Part shown: piece after piece, positions 52,585-63,700 of the stretch | Layout of the letters: every line of letters begins with the position of its first letter | How positions within the stretch are numbered: position 1 is the first letter of the stretch | Source: Scilla litardierei | Taxonomy: Eukaryota > Streptophyta > Magnoliopsida > Asparagales > Asparagaceae | Assembly (NCBI GenBank): GCA_030789695.1 | Contig: CM061142.1 | Span: 150,061,266 to 150,125,265 of the forward strand | Direction of reading: 5' to 3' | Length of the DNA stretch: 64,000 bases | Position numbers and translations under genes: made by a program | Notes under the pieces: generated by a model | Told to the model about the DNA's origin: nothing | The model's input: the letters and a program-made list of their open reading frames with translations, nothing else | Database searches by the model: none

Positions 52585-55467
52585 TGTCACGCCCCGCTTC
52601 CCAAAAACGTGGAGGCGAAGCGTGAGAAGGTCCGCTCAGACTTGAAGCTACAAAGCTGCAAGTCCGATAAGCGTCAATCAAATTTAAACTGCAGGTCCTT
52701 GCAACGCGAAACGAAACAAAGATAATAATAACGAAAAGAGACAAAAGAACATCTCAGAATATCCATAATAATAACTTTCAACATCGCAGAAAAAGCCACC
52801 AGGCTAGAATAAAAGAGAGCCTAAAGGCCTAAACATGGGCAACAAAAGTACAGCGTACAAACAAGGGTGCCACGCACCAACTACTAACAAAAGACCTAAA
52901 ACAAAATAAAGCTCAACAAAGACTCAAAGAATGGTCACCGGTGTCCACCAAAATCCTCCTGGGCAATCATGGACTCAGACTCAGCGTCAGCAAAACACCA
53001 CGTACTCAGCAACGGTCTCTGGCTCAGGGTCTAACATGTGACACCCAAAAGAGCAAGGGGCACATGTCAGCAAGTCTACAAGAGACTTGTGCAAGGAAAC
53101 TGAAAGTAGGTGAAGCAACCTAGCAGTTCTAGCATGAATGCAATGACATGGCAGTTTAAAGTATGAGTGCAACAAGTAAAGTAAAGTAAAGTAAAGTAAA
53201 GTACGAGCATGGCATTTAAACATGGCATGGATGACAAGTATTGCATGAATCATTCACAAGACAAGTACAAGACAAGAAAAGTAAGCACCTCGTGCACAGA
53301 GATTCCGTCTTTTGGCTAGAGGGCTGATCAGGCCACTCCTAAGCTCAAGCGAACGTTTATCCCTACCCCTCCACGTGTATCGAGCCAGGGCCTTACCCCC
53401 GAACTTGGAATGCTCGCTTCTGGATCACGAGTCAGGAAGTGTTTTTAACAAGTATGGCATAGGGGTGCACCTAGCCGGACAAGGAGTACAAGTACAAGTA
53501 TTGTAGCGTGTGCTACGAATGCGACATTCAATGCATGGATGACATGTAAGATGCAATGCATGGCAGTTAAAAGTACGTACAGTTAAGGAAAGTAAACGTG
53601 ACAGTTTAGTATGCATGAACAACAAGTTTAAGGGTTGGATCTAGCTTCGTTGTCAAGCTAGATCAATTAGGTGACGGATCTAGTTTCGTTGTCAAACTAG
53701 ATCAAGTAGGCGTCTAGCCAGCTATCATTTCACTGACTAGTCTCTTTTACGCTGAAAACAAGGAAGTGGCCTAAAAACATGGCCCTACACAAGAGTTGGC
53801 AAGTTTCACTTGCCTGCAAGTACGACGTCTGAGCACACCATCCAATGAGTCCAAAAATCACAATTATCCTACGTGCACAAGTCCACCGGCCTAAAGTCCA
53901 TATTATTAATCTTGATTAGTGAATTTAAAACATTTAAAATACTTTGAAAATACTGATTTTAGTCTTGATTAGCATGCATTGGGTTGGGGGTCCTAGGGGT
54001 GCAAAGCGTTACCTCAACACGACGCGAAAGCTACACCGGCGTCGGGTAGCGACGCCGGGGGTTGGAATAAAAGATCGCGCTCCAAGTCCAGATTCCAATT
54101 AGATTCCTCGCCGGAATTTCAGAGCAATCAACCCGGGTGACGATTCCAGATTCCAAGGCTCGCACGTGCGACGACGGGCTACGACGTGCGACGACGTCGT
54201 ACGCAGCAAGTCACCGAAGAGAACGCACCTAGGTGGGGCCCACAGTAGTCCTAGGGACCTTTGGGGGACCCACAATACTTCTGGAGAACTTGGGGGGCCC
54301 ACGGAGGCAAGTGGTGCGACGGATGCGGGGTTGCGACGTTTGCTCTCGGTCGTACACAGCCAAATGCGGGGGGCGGCCATCGGTCGCTGCGGGGGAACGG
54401 GCTTGTGCATCGCAGCGGGTTGGTGCGGGGTCGGGGCTCTCGGTCAGTGCGGGGCAATGTCCCGGTCGGGGCGCTTGGATGCGAGGAGCGGGGTGCTGCA
54501 ACGTTGCAACGGTTGCAACGTTGCGAAGCTGCGGTCGGTGCGGAGATGCGCCTCGGTCAGACACGGCGCTGAGCGGGGGATGAAGCGGGGTTGGGTGCGA
54601 GCGGCTGTGCGGAACGGAAGCGGGCGAAGCTCTCGGTCTGACCGAGAGGAATCCTCGGTCAGAGCGGGGGAACGGGGCGGCGGCAGCTGCAGCGATGCGG
54701 AGCGGCTAGGATGCGGAGCGGGCGACCGGTCAGAGCGGGGGAACGGAGCCCGTTCTCTCGGTCGGTGCGGCAAATGGTTGTCGCAACGTTGCGACGATTC
54801 GTCGCAACGTCAAATTTGGGTTTTGGGAGAGGCTAGGGCTAATTTCTTGCGAAAATAGGTCTTCCTAGAGGTTGTTTATATAGTATAGATGGGTTGACTA
54901 GGTCTAGGGCTAATCCTAATGAGATTAGGAGTTTAAAAATATTTAAAATTTGAAATCCAACTACTCCAACTCACCCAAGGGTTGACTTGGTCCAAATGAG
55001 CTGGAAATTGGCTCAAAAATTCTTTAAAAGGTTTAAAACTCAAATAAATTTTATTTGGCCGAAAATAATTTATAAATTAATTATTAAAAATAATATAAAA
55101 CTTGTTAAAAATATAAAAGTGGTCAAATAAACTCCAAAAATTATAAAATAAATATCGTGGTGATCGTGATGACGAAAGTGAGCTAACTAAGAAGACGGAT
55201 CTCAAATTCAACGTCGGACGACGAAACTAAAAATAGAAACGTCTCCCGTCAAAAGTGAAAATCGCCACGGCTCATCGAATAAGTTTAAATTGTGAGAAAA
55301 TGACTCGGGAAACGTCGTTCCAATTTAGTGCCACTATTTAATATCCTCAGAGACGTTCACAACGGCATATCGCACGAAAGTGTTCACAAACAACAAAGTC
55401 TAAAACAAACACGTGCACGGGCAAAAGCACGTGCACGAACAACGTACCACGAAAAGTGGTCGTTACA
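52585..55467 (-). repeat. LARD-2 LTR, left copy (3' LTR of a minus-strand element)
   Basis: It carries (AGTAA)n at about 53175-53202, two covarying hairpins at 53638-53664 and 53677-53703, a GC-rich block at 54120-54800, the 16-bp palindrome GTCGCAACGTTGCGAC (54779-54794), and a minus-strand TATA box CTATATAAACA (54883-54873). GC-block frames such as 54166-54858 are rejected as genes. Confidence 0.9.
54873..54883 (-). promoter_or_regulatory. LARD-2 LTR TATA box
   Basis: On the minus strand CTATATAAACA is followed by 'gcgaaaat' and AGCCCTAGCC, a plant-like start region. The copy that would drive the element is near 61300-61290 in the right LTR. Confidence 0.6.
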
Positions 55468-58400
55468 TCCTCCCCACCTTAGAATAAAGTCCGTCCTCGG
55501 ACTTTCTAATATAGCTAGTCACTCTAGTAACTACCCCAATCCAGTCATATAATAATTCAACCAGGTATAGTCATTACAAGTGCTTATATATGCACTAGGT
55601 AGTCAAACATTAACACTACCAAAACGTATATATATACATTCACGTACGTATACACTTATACCTATTATAGCCAGTCAAATTCATACATGTATTTCAATCA
55701 GGTATATAAACATACATCCCTTATATAACTACTACTCACAAACAATAATTCAGGTACTCACATAAGGATAGTGTCACACTTAGCAAATACAACCATTGCT
55801 CTACATATAGATAGCTACCTATGCACAAACATCAAGAGTATACTTCCCTCTAATATTTCCTAGTATACATCCAATACTAAGCACATCCACATAAGCAGTC
55901 ACACCATACCATTTTTAAGTCAAATTTTACTATATCTAATATATATTCATTACCACTATCGTTTCACAATATATAGTCATTCAAATACATGCAAATAGTT
56001 CACCATATATTCACATCACGTACGGTCCTATAACTGTATTTACGACACGCCACATATATCATAGTCACCAATAACAATAGCTAAGCACATACTTACCCGT
56101 GCATGGTGCACACCCATACACGCTAACATTTCATTTACGCATACCAATCATACCATTATATAACTACCACACCTACACACCTAGTTTTAGCTAGTACACA
56201 TATGTTCACACAGGCAAGTCCTTAGTAAATAAATATACCACAAGACCAACCCTATAACTATATACTGGTATAGCGACCCACAATCATGTGCGTAACACAA
56301 ACAGGCACAAACACTTCTATCACTATGCATACATCAAGCATTGCTATATTCAACTACAACATACATTCAATATACTTAGAGTATACCCACTCAAGCTTGA
56401 GTGAGACTCAATACACATATCAGAATATTCTATATACGTAACACGGCATTCATACATATACCAATACCACTCCATTGTATATATATATATATATGTCTAC
56501 CAATACAACCATATGCATACCATAAGGCAATCACACTTAATATTTAGTCGGATAACACCCACATAGTTCAATCTAATTATATACCATAATAATAACATTA
56601 CAGACATCAGTACCCACATATTTATAATACCCTCCCTAGTACAAACATTCACCGTATAGTCACACATAAGTAATGTATATATTTACACCATAGCCTACTA
56701 CCTATAATTAGTATACTAACACATCTATACGTACATAATTAAGATGTGCAATAGTCGTGTATGCCTCACGGTATGCACGCATGCAACATCCCGAAAAGCA
56801 AGCAATACCAATCAAAATTATACTCCTACTTCCATATGTATATCACCTATATACTCAGGCAACAAAACATAACTACTTACGTCTAAACACAATACATACC
56901 CACATACGAGCACACACTCATACGTGCTAACATATAGGTCACACAATAGGCCTACTTACTTATCTATATGTACACCTATTATCATCACACCTAGCATATA
57001 CATCGCTTTACCAATCATTTTATTTCAACCATTACTAATATCTTTAACTACATACACAACTTAGATATTTCGACGCTAACTCTTATACACACCGGCATCC
57101 CTAGTATAGTATAGCTATCCACACAAAAATCTATAACTCCTAACACACGACAACTTCATAATATCACGAATAACTCCGAGTATATACATATGTATACCAC
57201 ACAATAGACAAGCACCAATATACTATGGGAATTCTCATTCAAGCCCACGTACACAACTTAGGTACGTGCACTACGACTACCTCACAAGGTCCAAGGGCCT
57301 ACTAACAATTAAGGGTTGACACAGACATTGAAGGACCCTAAGGCCTAAGCAATAAAGAGAGGTCGAGAGCGTGACGAGGGAAGGATCGATAAGCACGAGT
57401 TCAGATAGGACGAATACAAGGAGACAGCTTGGTTAGACGAAGCATTGACTCAAAAGTGATGTTTAGGTTGAGGGGAGAGGGAGATGTAGTGATGCTTATA
57501 TAGGAGGGGAAAAAGAATAGGGTAAATAGCATAAGCTAAGATACGCGAAATTTGAAAGCTGTTGTACTTCAGAAATTGAAATCCTCGACTGAAAAGAAAT
57601 ATTTGGGGGTCGATAAACTGGGTCGTTCAAAATAAATTTGAGTCGAATATTCTTAATAAGAGAAAATGGTCTATTGGTTTTAAAAATCATTATAAAAGGA
57701 ATTAAAATCATTTACACGAATATTAAAGACGTGGTTTAGAAAATTCATACGTCAGTAATTTAATATAATGTTGTCAAAAAGTTTTGGAAAGTCAAGAATG
57801 AAATCAAGTGACGGAAAAATTTAAACTCATATTAAATGCTTTCAAAACTTTTAGGCTATGGAAAATTTAAAATAATCAATTTTGAAACTTCTTTTTGAAA
57901 ACCATGGTTTGCCAAAAATGAGAAACTGATTTACACAAGGTTCCTAATATACGAGTACAACCAGTCTGGTACGAATATAAAATAATTGAAAGTATGTATG
58001 GTGCACGGAGAAATAATAATAATGACTTAGTAGAAGAATTATCAAGATCGAATAGCAAGTCTTTAAAATCAAATCATGGAGGGTCTAAATCAGGAAGTGG
58101 TTATGAAAATAGTAATTTTGCAAAAATCTGAAGTAGCGAAAACGACGAGCAAAACCAACTTGCTGAAAGCTGAAACTCCATGTGCCTTGAAAGTATATGA
58201 ATGTCATAAATCAGGAGGGAAAATTACAAGTTGAATCAAAGTACGATTCAGAAATTAATATATGAAGGGGCAACGCATTTACATAAGTACGAAAGATATA
58301 AGCTGGGAAGATATTATAAGCTAGAGTTCAAAATTTCCGTTAAAAGTTTTTAAAATTTTAAATCAACGAAGGAGGATGAAGTATAAGTACATATACATTA

Positions 58401-59002
58401 AGATTTGGAACAAGGTTAAACTTCGGAAAGGAGGGGGTCAAAAATACTTTCAAGAGTTTCAAGGTTCGTAATGGAGAGGTTCGAAATGGACGACGATCGT
58501 CATGAGGCGATCTCGTGAATCGAGGCAAGGAAATTGGTCGGAGATCAAAACATTCATACGCCTAGGATATGGATCAGGAAAGTCTACGGAAACTCATACG
58601 GTTGACCAACTAAAGATTAGGAACTAGGCGCTAAGACCTCCTAAGGGGCTGGACGGTAATGAAATACGTTCAGCTTGGTCCGAAATCGATGAACCCAAGC
58701 GAACGACTAAAGGAAAATTCTAGGAGCCTAATATGGTCAGGGGTAGACATGAATCACTAAGGTAACTCCTACGATGATTAAGTCAATTGCCAGAATGGGG
58801 TCTAACTATCAATCAGAGACCTCTAACTAGCAAGCACAGACGTCTAACTAAGTCTTCTTACCACCTAGTGTCGTAAGAAAACGACTAGACTCAGGGCTTC
58901 TGACTCGGATGTTGCAATTTATTTAATGGACATTCCGTTATTATCGTTGTTCCGTTAATTCGCAATTGCAAGACGGGACCTGCATGGGCCACCAACAAAA
59001 CC
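55468..59002 (-). other. LARD-2 internal domain, non-coding
   Basis: PPT at 55480-55468. The section 55481-57230 is related to LARD-1's G-poor domain. 57230-58976 is A/G-richer on plus, with no counterpart seen in LARD-1 and no coding motif. The PBS is at 58994-58977. Short frames (57496-57711, 57876-58058) have no recognisable domain. Confidence 0.75.
58977..58994 (-). other. LARD-2 primer-binding site, apparently for tRNA-Ile
   Basis: The same 18 bases as in LARD-1 (plus strand GACCTGCATGGGCCACCA), eight bases from the LTR. Confidence 0.6.
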
Positions 59003-61884
59003 TGTCACGCCCCGCTTCCCAAAAACGTGGAGGCGAAGCGTGAGAAGGTCCGCTCAGACTTGAAGCTACAAAGCTGCAAGTCCGATAAGCGTCAATCAAA
59101 TTTAAACTGCAGGTCCTTGCAACGCGAAACGAAACAAAGATAATAATAACGAAAAGAGACAAAAGAACATCTCAGAATATCCATAATAATAACTTTCAAC
59201 ATCGCAGAAAAAGCCACCAGGCTAGAATAAAAGAGAGCCTAAAGGCCTAAACATGGGCAACAAAAGTACAGCGTACAAACAAGGGTGCCACGCACCAACT
59301 ACTAACAAAAGGCCTAAAACAAAATAAAGCTCAACAAAGACTCAAAGAATGGTCACCGGTGTCCACCAAAATCCTCCTGGGCAATCATGGACTCAGACTC
59401 AGCGTCAGCAAAACACCACGTACTCAGCAACGGTCTCTGGCTCAGGGTCTAACATGTGACACCCAAAAGAGCAAGGGGCACATGTCAGCAAGTCTACAAG
59501 AGACTTGTGCAAGGAAACTGAAAGTAGGTGAAGCAACCTAGCAGTTCTAGCATGAATGCAATGACATGGCAGTTTAAAGTATGAGTGCAACAAGTAAAGT
59601 AAAGTAAAGTAAAGTAAAGTACGAGCATGGCATTTAAACATGGCATGGATGACAAGTATTGCATGAATCATTCACAAGACAAGTACAAGACAAGAAAAGT
59701 AAGCACCTCGTGCACAGAGATTCCGTCTTTTGGCTAGAGGGCTGATCAGGCCACTCCTAAGCTCAAGCGAACGTTTATCCCTACCCCTCCACGTGTATCG
59801 AGCCAGGGCCTTACCCCTGAACTTGGAATGCTCGCTTCTGGATCACGAGCCAGGAAGTGTTTTTAACAAGTATGGCATAGGGGTGCACCTAGCCGGACAA
59901 GGAGTACAAGTACAAGTATTGTAGCGTGTGCTACGAATGCGACATTCAATGCATGGATGACATGTAAGATGCAATGCATGGCAGTTAAAAGTACGTACAG
60001 TTAAGGAAAGTAAACGTGACAGTTTAGTATGCATGAACAACAAGTTTAAGGGTTGGATCTAGCTTCGTTGTCAAGCTAGATCAATTAGGTGACGGATCTA
60101 GTTTCGTTGTCAAACTAGATCAAGTAGGCGTCTAGCCAGCTATCATTTCACTGACTAGTCTCTTTTACGCTGAAAACAAGGAAGTGGCCTAAAAACATGG
60201 CCCTACACAAGAGTTGGCAAGTTTCACTTTTCTGCAAGTACGACGTCTGAGCACACCGTCCAATGAGTCCAAAAATCACAATTATCCTACGTGCACAAGT
60301 CCACCGGCCTAAAGTCCATATTATTAATCTTGATTAGTGAATTTAAAACATTTAAAATACTTTGAAAATACTGATTTTAGTCTTGATTAGCATGCATTGG
60401 GTTGGGGGTCCTAGGGGTGCAAAGCGTTACCTCAACACGACACGAAAGCTACACCGGCGTCGGGTAGCGACGCCGGGGGTTGGAATAAAAGATCGCGCTC
60501 CAAGTCCAGATTCCAATTAGATTCCTCGCTGGAATTTCAGAGCAATCAACCCGGGCGACGATTCCAGATTCCAAAGCTCGCACGTGCGACGACGGGCTAC
60601 GACGTGCGACGACGTCGTACGCGGCAAGTCACCGAAGAGAACGCACCTAGGTGGGGCCCACAGTAGTCCTAGGGACCTTTGGGGGACCCACAATACTTCT
60701 GGAGAACTTGGGGGGCCCACGGAGGCAAGTGGTGCGACGGATGCGGGGTTGCGACGTTTGCTCTCGGTCGTACACAGCCAAATGCGGGGGCGGCCATCGG
60801 TCGCTGCGGGGGAACGGGCTTGTGCATCGCAGCGGGTTGGTGCGGGGTCGGGGCTCTCGGTCAGTGCGGGGCAATGTCCCGGTCGGGGCGCTTGGATGCG
60901 GGGAGCGGGGTGCTGCAACGTTGCAACGGTTGCAACGTTGCGAAGCTGCGATCGGTGCGGAGATGCGCCTCGGTCAGACACGGCGCTGAGCGGGGGACGA
61001 AGCGGGGTTGGGTGCGAGCGGCTGTGCGGAACAAAAGCGGGCGAAGCTCTCGGTCTGACCGAGAGGAATCCTCGGTCAGAGCGGGGGAACGGGGCGGCGG
61101 CAGCTGCAGCAATGCGGAGCGGCTAGGATGCGGAGCGGGCGACCGGTCAGAGCGGGGGAACGGAGCCCGTTCTCTCGGTCGGTGCGGCAAATGCTTGTCG
61201 CAACATTGCGACGATTCGTCGCAACGTCAAATTTGGGTTTTGGGAGAGGCTAGGGCTAATTTCTTGCGAAAATAGGTCTTCCTAGAGGTTGTTTATATAG
61301 TATAGATGGGTTGACTAGGTCTAGGGCTAATCCTAATGAGATTAGGAGTTTAAAAATATTTAAAATTTGAAATCCAACTACTCCAACTCACCCAAGGGTT
61401 GACTTAGTCCAAATGAGCTGGAAATTGGCTCAAAAATTCTTTAAAACGTTTAAAACTCAAATAAATTTTATTTGGCCGAAAATAATTTATAAATTAATTA
61501 TTAAAAATAATATAAAACTTGTTAAAAATATAAAAGTGGTCAAATAAACTCCAAAAATTATAAAATAAATATCGTGGTGATCGTGATGATGAAAGTGAGC
61601 TAACTAAGAAGACGGATCTCAAATTCAACGTCGGACGACGAAACTAAAAATAGAAACGTCTCCCGTCAAAAGTGAAAATCGCCACGTCTCATCGAATAAG
61701 TTTAAATTGTGAGAAAACGACTCGGGAAACGTCGTTCCAATTTAGTGCCACTATTTAATATCCTCAGAGATGTTCACAACGGCATATCGCACGAAAGTGT
61801 TCACAAACAACAAAGTCTAAAACAAACACGTGCACGGGCAAAAGCACGTGCACGAACAACGTACCACGAAAAGTGGTCGTTACA
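59003..61884 (-). repeat. LARD-2 LTR, right copy (5' LTR of a minus-strand element)
   Basis: 2882 bp. The hairpins recur at 60056 and 60095. The minus-strand start TGTAACGACC is at 61884. Few substitutions against the left copy indicate a recent insertion. Confidence 0.9.
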
Positions 61885-62883
61885 AGCTGGGGGGTGCCCG
61901 TAGTGGAAGGTGAAACGGCCATTGGGGCGGGGCTTAATCATGTGAATATGCCGCAGGACGTCGAGATCTAGACGTGAGGGTCCTGCAACAGCGGGAAGAT
62001 CTCGGGGAATGACAATATTATACCTGGGAGCAGAAGCTATGATCGTTATAAGGCCCCCGCAACAAAGCTTGCCCTTGCCGGCTCGGCTAATCTCAAGAAG
62101 CTTTTGAATAAGCCATTCGCTGGCATGGACAGGAATGGTAAGGGCCCTAAAAGAAATCCCGTCATCCCGCAGACAAAGGGAAAGGTCATGGCCCACAGAA
62201 TGAAGAGATCAGGGATGGTCACGGTACCTGACTCATCCCTGGGGAAAAACGTGCAAGAAATGATACGGTGGGCCAGACGGAAGACGGGGTGAATGATGGA
62301 GGAGGCCTTGGCCTTACCTCGGGGATAGTGAGGGTCTAGGGTGAGGCGGAACCAAAACTGATCGACGTCAAATTCGGGGGGATACCCGTAGGAACGGATA
62401 GCGTCGTCCCCAAGGATGGGGAAACCAAAGATGTCATTGATGGTATCCAAGTGGGTGCGAATAGTTCTGTTACGGACCCGAAAGATGACGATCGACCCGG
62501 ACTCACAGACAAGTGTGGATAAGAATTCGAGTGTGAGGGAGGGGTAGGACACCGCCGAGGCGTTTAGGAAAGCCAACCAACCTAAATTCGCGAAGAGAGT
62601 CTCGACCTCGGTGAAGACACCGAGATCGATAAGCGTTTGGGTATGGGCAAATTTGGTCGATAGATGCCCCGAGCATCAAGTCTATGGTAAAAGTCTTTGT
62701 GCTCCTGGTTCCTAAAGTGGTAGCCACGTGGGCCCATCAGTGGGTCCTCGACTGGGACAATAGGTTAGGGTTGGGTTGGGGTTGTGCAGGTTGTGCAGGA
62801 GGAGGGCGTGTAGTTTTGCGTCTCTTGTGTGACGAACCCTCCTCTCGCATGATACCCTTACCATTATCCTTATCCTTGGCCAT
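61885..62883 (-). pseudogene. Athila ORF-1/env-like protein, N-terminal part
   Basis: ATG at 62883-62881 begins MAKDKDNGKG with a basic stretch (HKRRK). After frameshifts near 62770 and 62640 the main frame (open 62576-62046) holds SLTLEFLSTL, IRTHLDTINDIFGFP, FRLAHRIISCTFF and GTVTIPDLFILWAM. These match the style of the Athila ORF-1 family, which lies after pol in Athila/Calypso elements and is described as env-like. Hydrophobic residues near 62170 (FPFVCGMTGFLLGPLPFL) might be membrane-prone but also fit a globular fold. LARD-2 cuts it at 61884; the rest is at 52579-51610. The role is unproven, and this copy cannot make a full protein. Confidence 0.65.
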
Positions 62884-63700
62884 GTGAGTGTGCGTGTGTG
62901 AGTGTATGCAAGATGCAATGAATGCACACTAACACAGGCAATTGAGCAAAATAAAATTCTAGGGCAAAATAAAAATTTGAGCTAAGGAGCGAAGTTACCC
63001 AAGCGAGATGAAGATCCTTGCTCGTAGATGTCCCAATGCTACGCAATGGGGAGAAGTGTGAAGCCGCGGCAACTCTTTTCAGCAAATTTCGAGGGGGGGG
63101 GGGGGGGGTTTGTGCAGAAATTAGGGCTTTGATGCGGGTGAAATCGAAGAGAAAGGGGGAGAGATCGATGGAGAGATGGAAAAAGAGAGTGGAGAGATCG
63201 ATTGAGAGAGGTTTGCGGTCAGTTGAGGGAAGGAGGAGGCCGGTTGGAGCTCAGAGGAGTCGAAACGGTGTTGGAGAGATGAAATCGGGTGAAGGGGAAA
63301 TGAGCGGGTGGAGTCGGGTTATTTATAGGGTTTAAGTCGAACCGATCGGGTGAAATGTCATCCGATCGGTTGACTTTTAGGTCGAAAATATTGCTGAAAA
63401 TTGGCTACAGGGGACCCGATCGGTTGAGAACTCAATCGATCGGGTGACCACATCACATTTTTTCCCGAAAGTTTAGTACAGCTCACCCTGTCATTCACAC
63501 GACCACGCTTCGTATCAACCGATCGGTTGATCAAATCCCAAAATTTCCCGAGACTTCTGCTCAGCTCACACGGTCTGCCTCCGGGTCTCAGCTTGCATCA
63601 CCCGACCGGTTCGTTGGAGCTCAGATACGGCCATTGTCTGATACGTCTCACCAGATCGGTTGATTGGTCACCCGATCAGGTGAGGGCGTGTTTCCTGCAA
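62884..63700 (-). promoter_or_regulatory. spacer upstream of the Athila env-like ORF with CCGATCGG pairs and a TATA box
   Basis: Non-coding. Pairs at 63342/63362, 63416/63436 and 63652/63672, all 20 bp apart; single sites at 63519 and 63602. On the minus strand TATAAATA (63327-63320) lies 14 bp beyond the nearest palindrome and 437 bp ahead of the env-like ATG. A run of 16 G at 63093-63108 may vary in length or be an assembly problem. Confidence 0.55.

Larger units (their letters stand above)
52585..61884 (-). mobile_element. LARD-2: 9.3-kb non-coding LTR retrotransposon with 2.9-kb LTRs
   Basis: LTRs 52585-55467 (2883 bp) and 59003-61884 (2882 bp), nearly identical. TSD AGCTG at 52580-52584 and 61885-61889. 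Minus orientation: PPT AAGGTGGGGAGGA by the left LTR and the tRNA-Ile-like PBS by the right LTR. The interior lacks gag and pol. It shares PPT, PBS and the first ~1.8 kb of the interior with LARD-1, but the LTRs differ outside the ends. It is inserted in the Athila env-like ORF. Confidence 0.9.

Noticed and set aside
54166..54858. 230-residue frame in the LARD-2 LTR (and its partner at 60584-61275).
   Set aside because: Frames differ between the two LTRs through single indels, overlap others on both strands and have no domain.
63093..63108. Run of 16 G as a functional G-tract.
   Set aside because: A simple homopolymer with likely length error; no supporting context.
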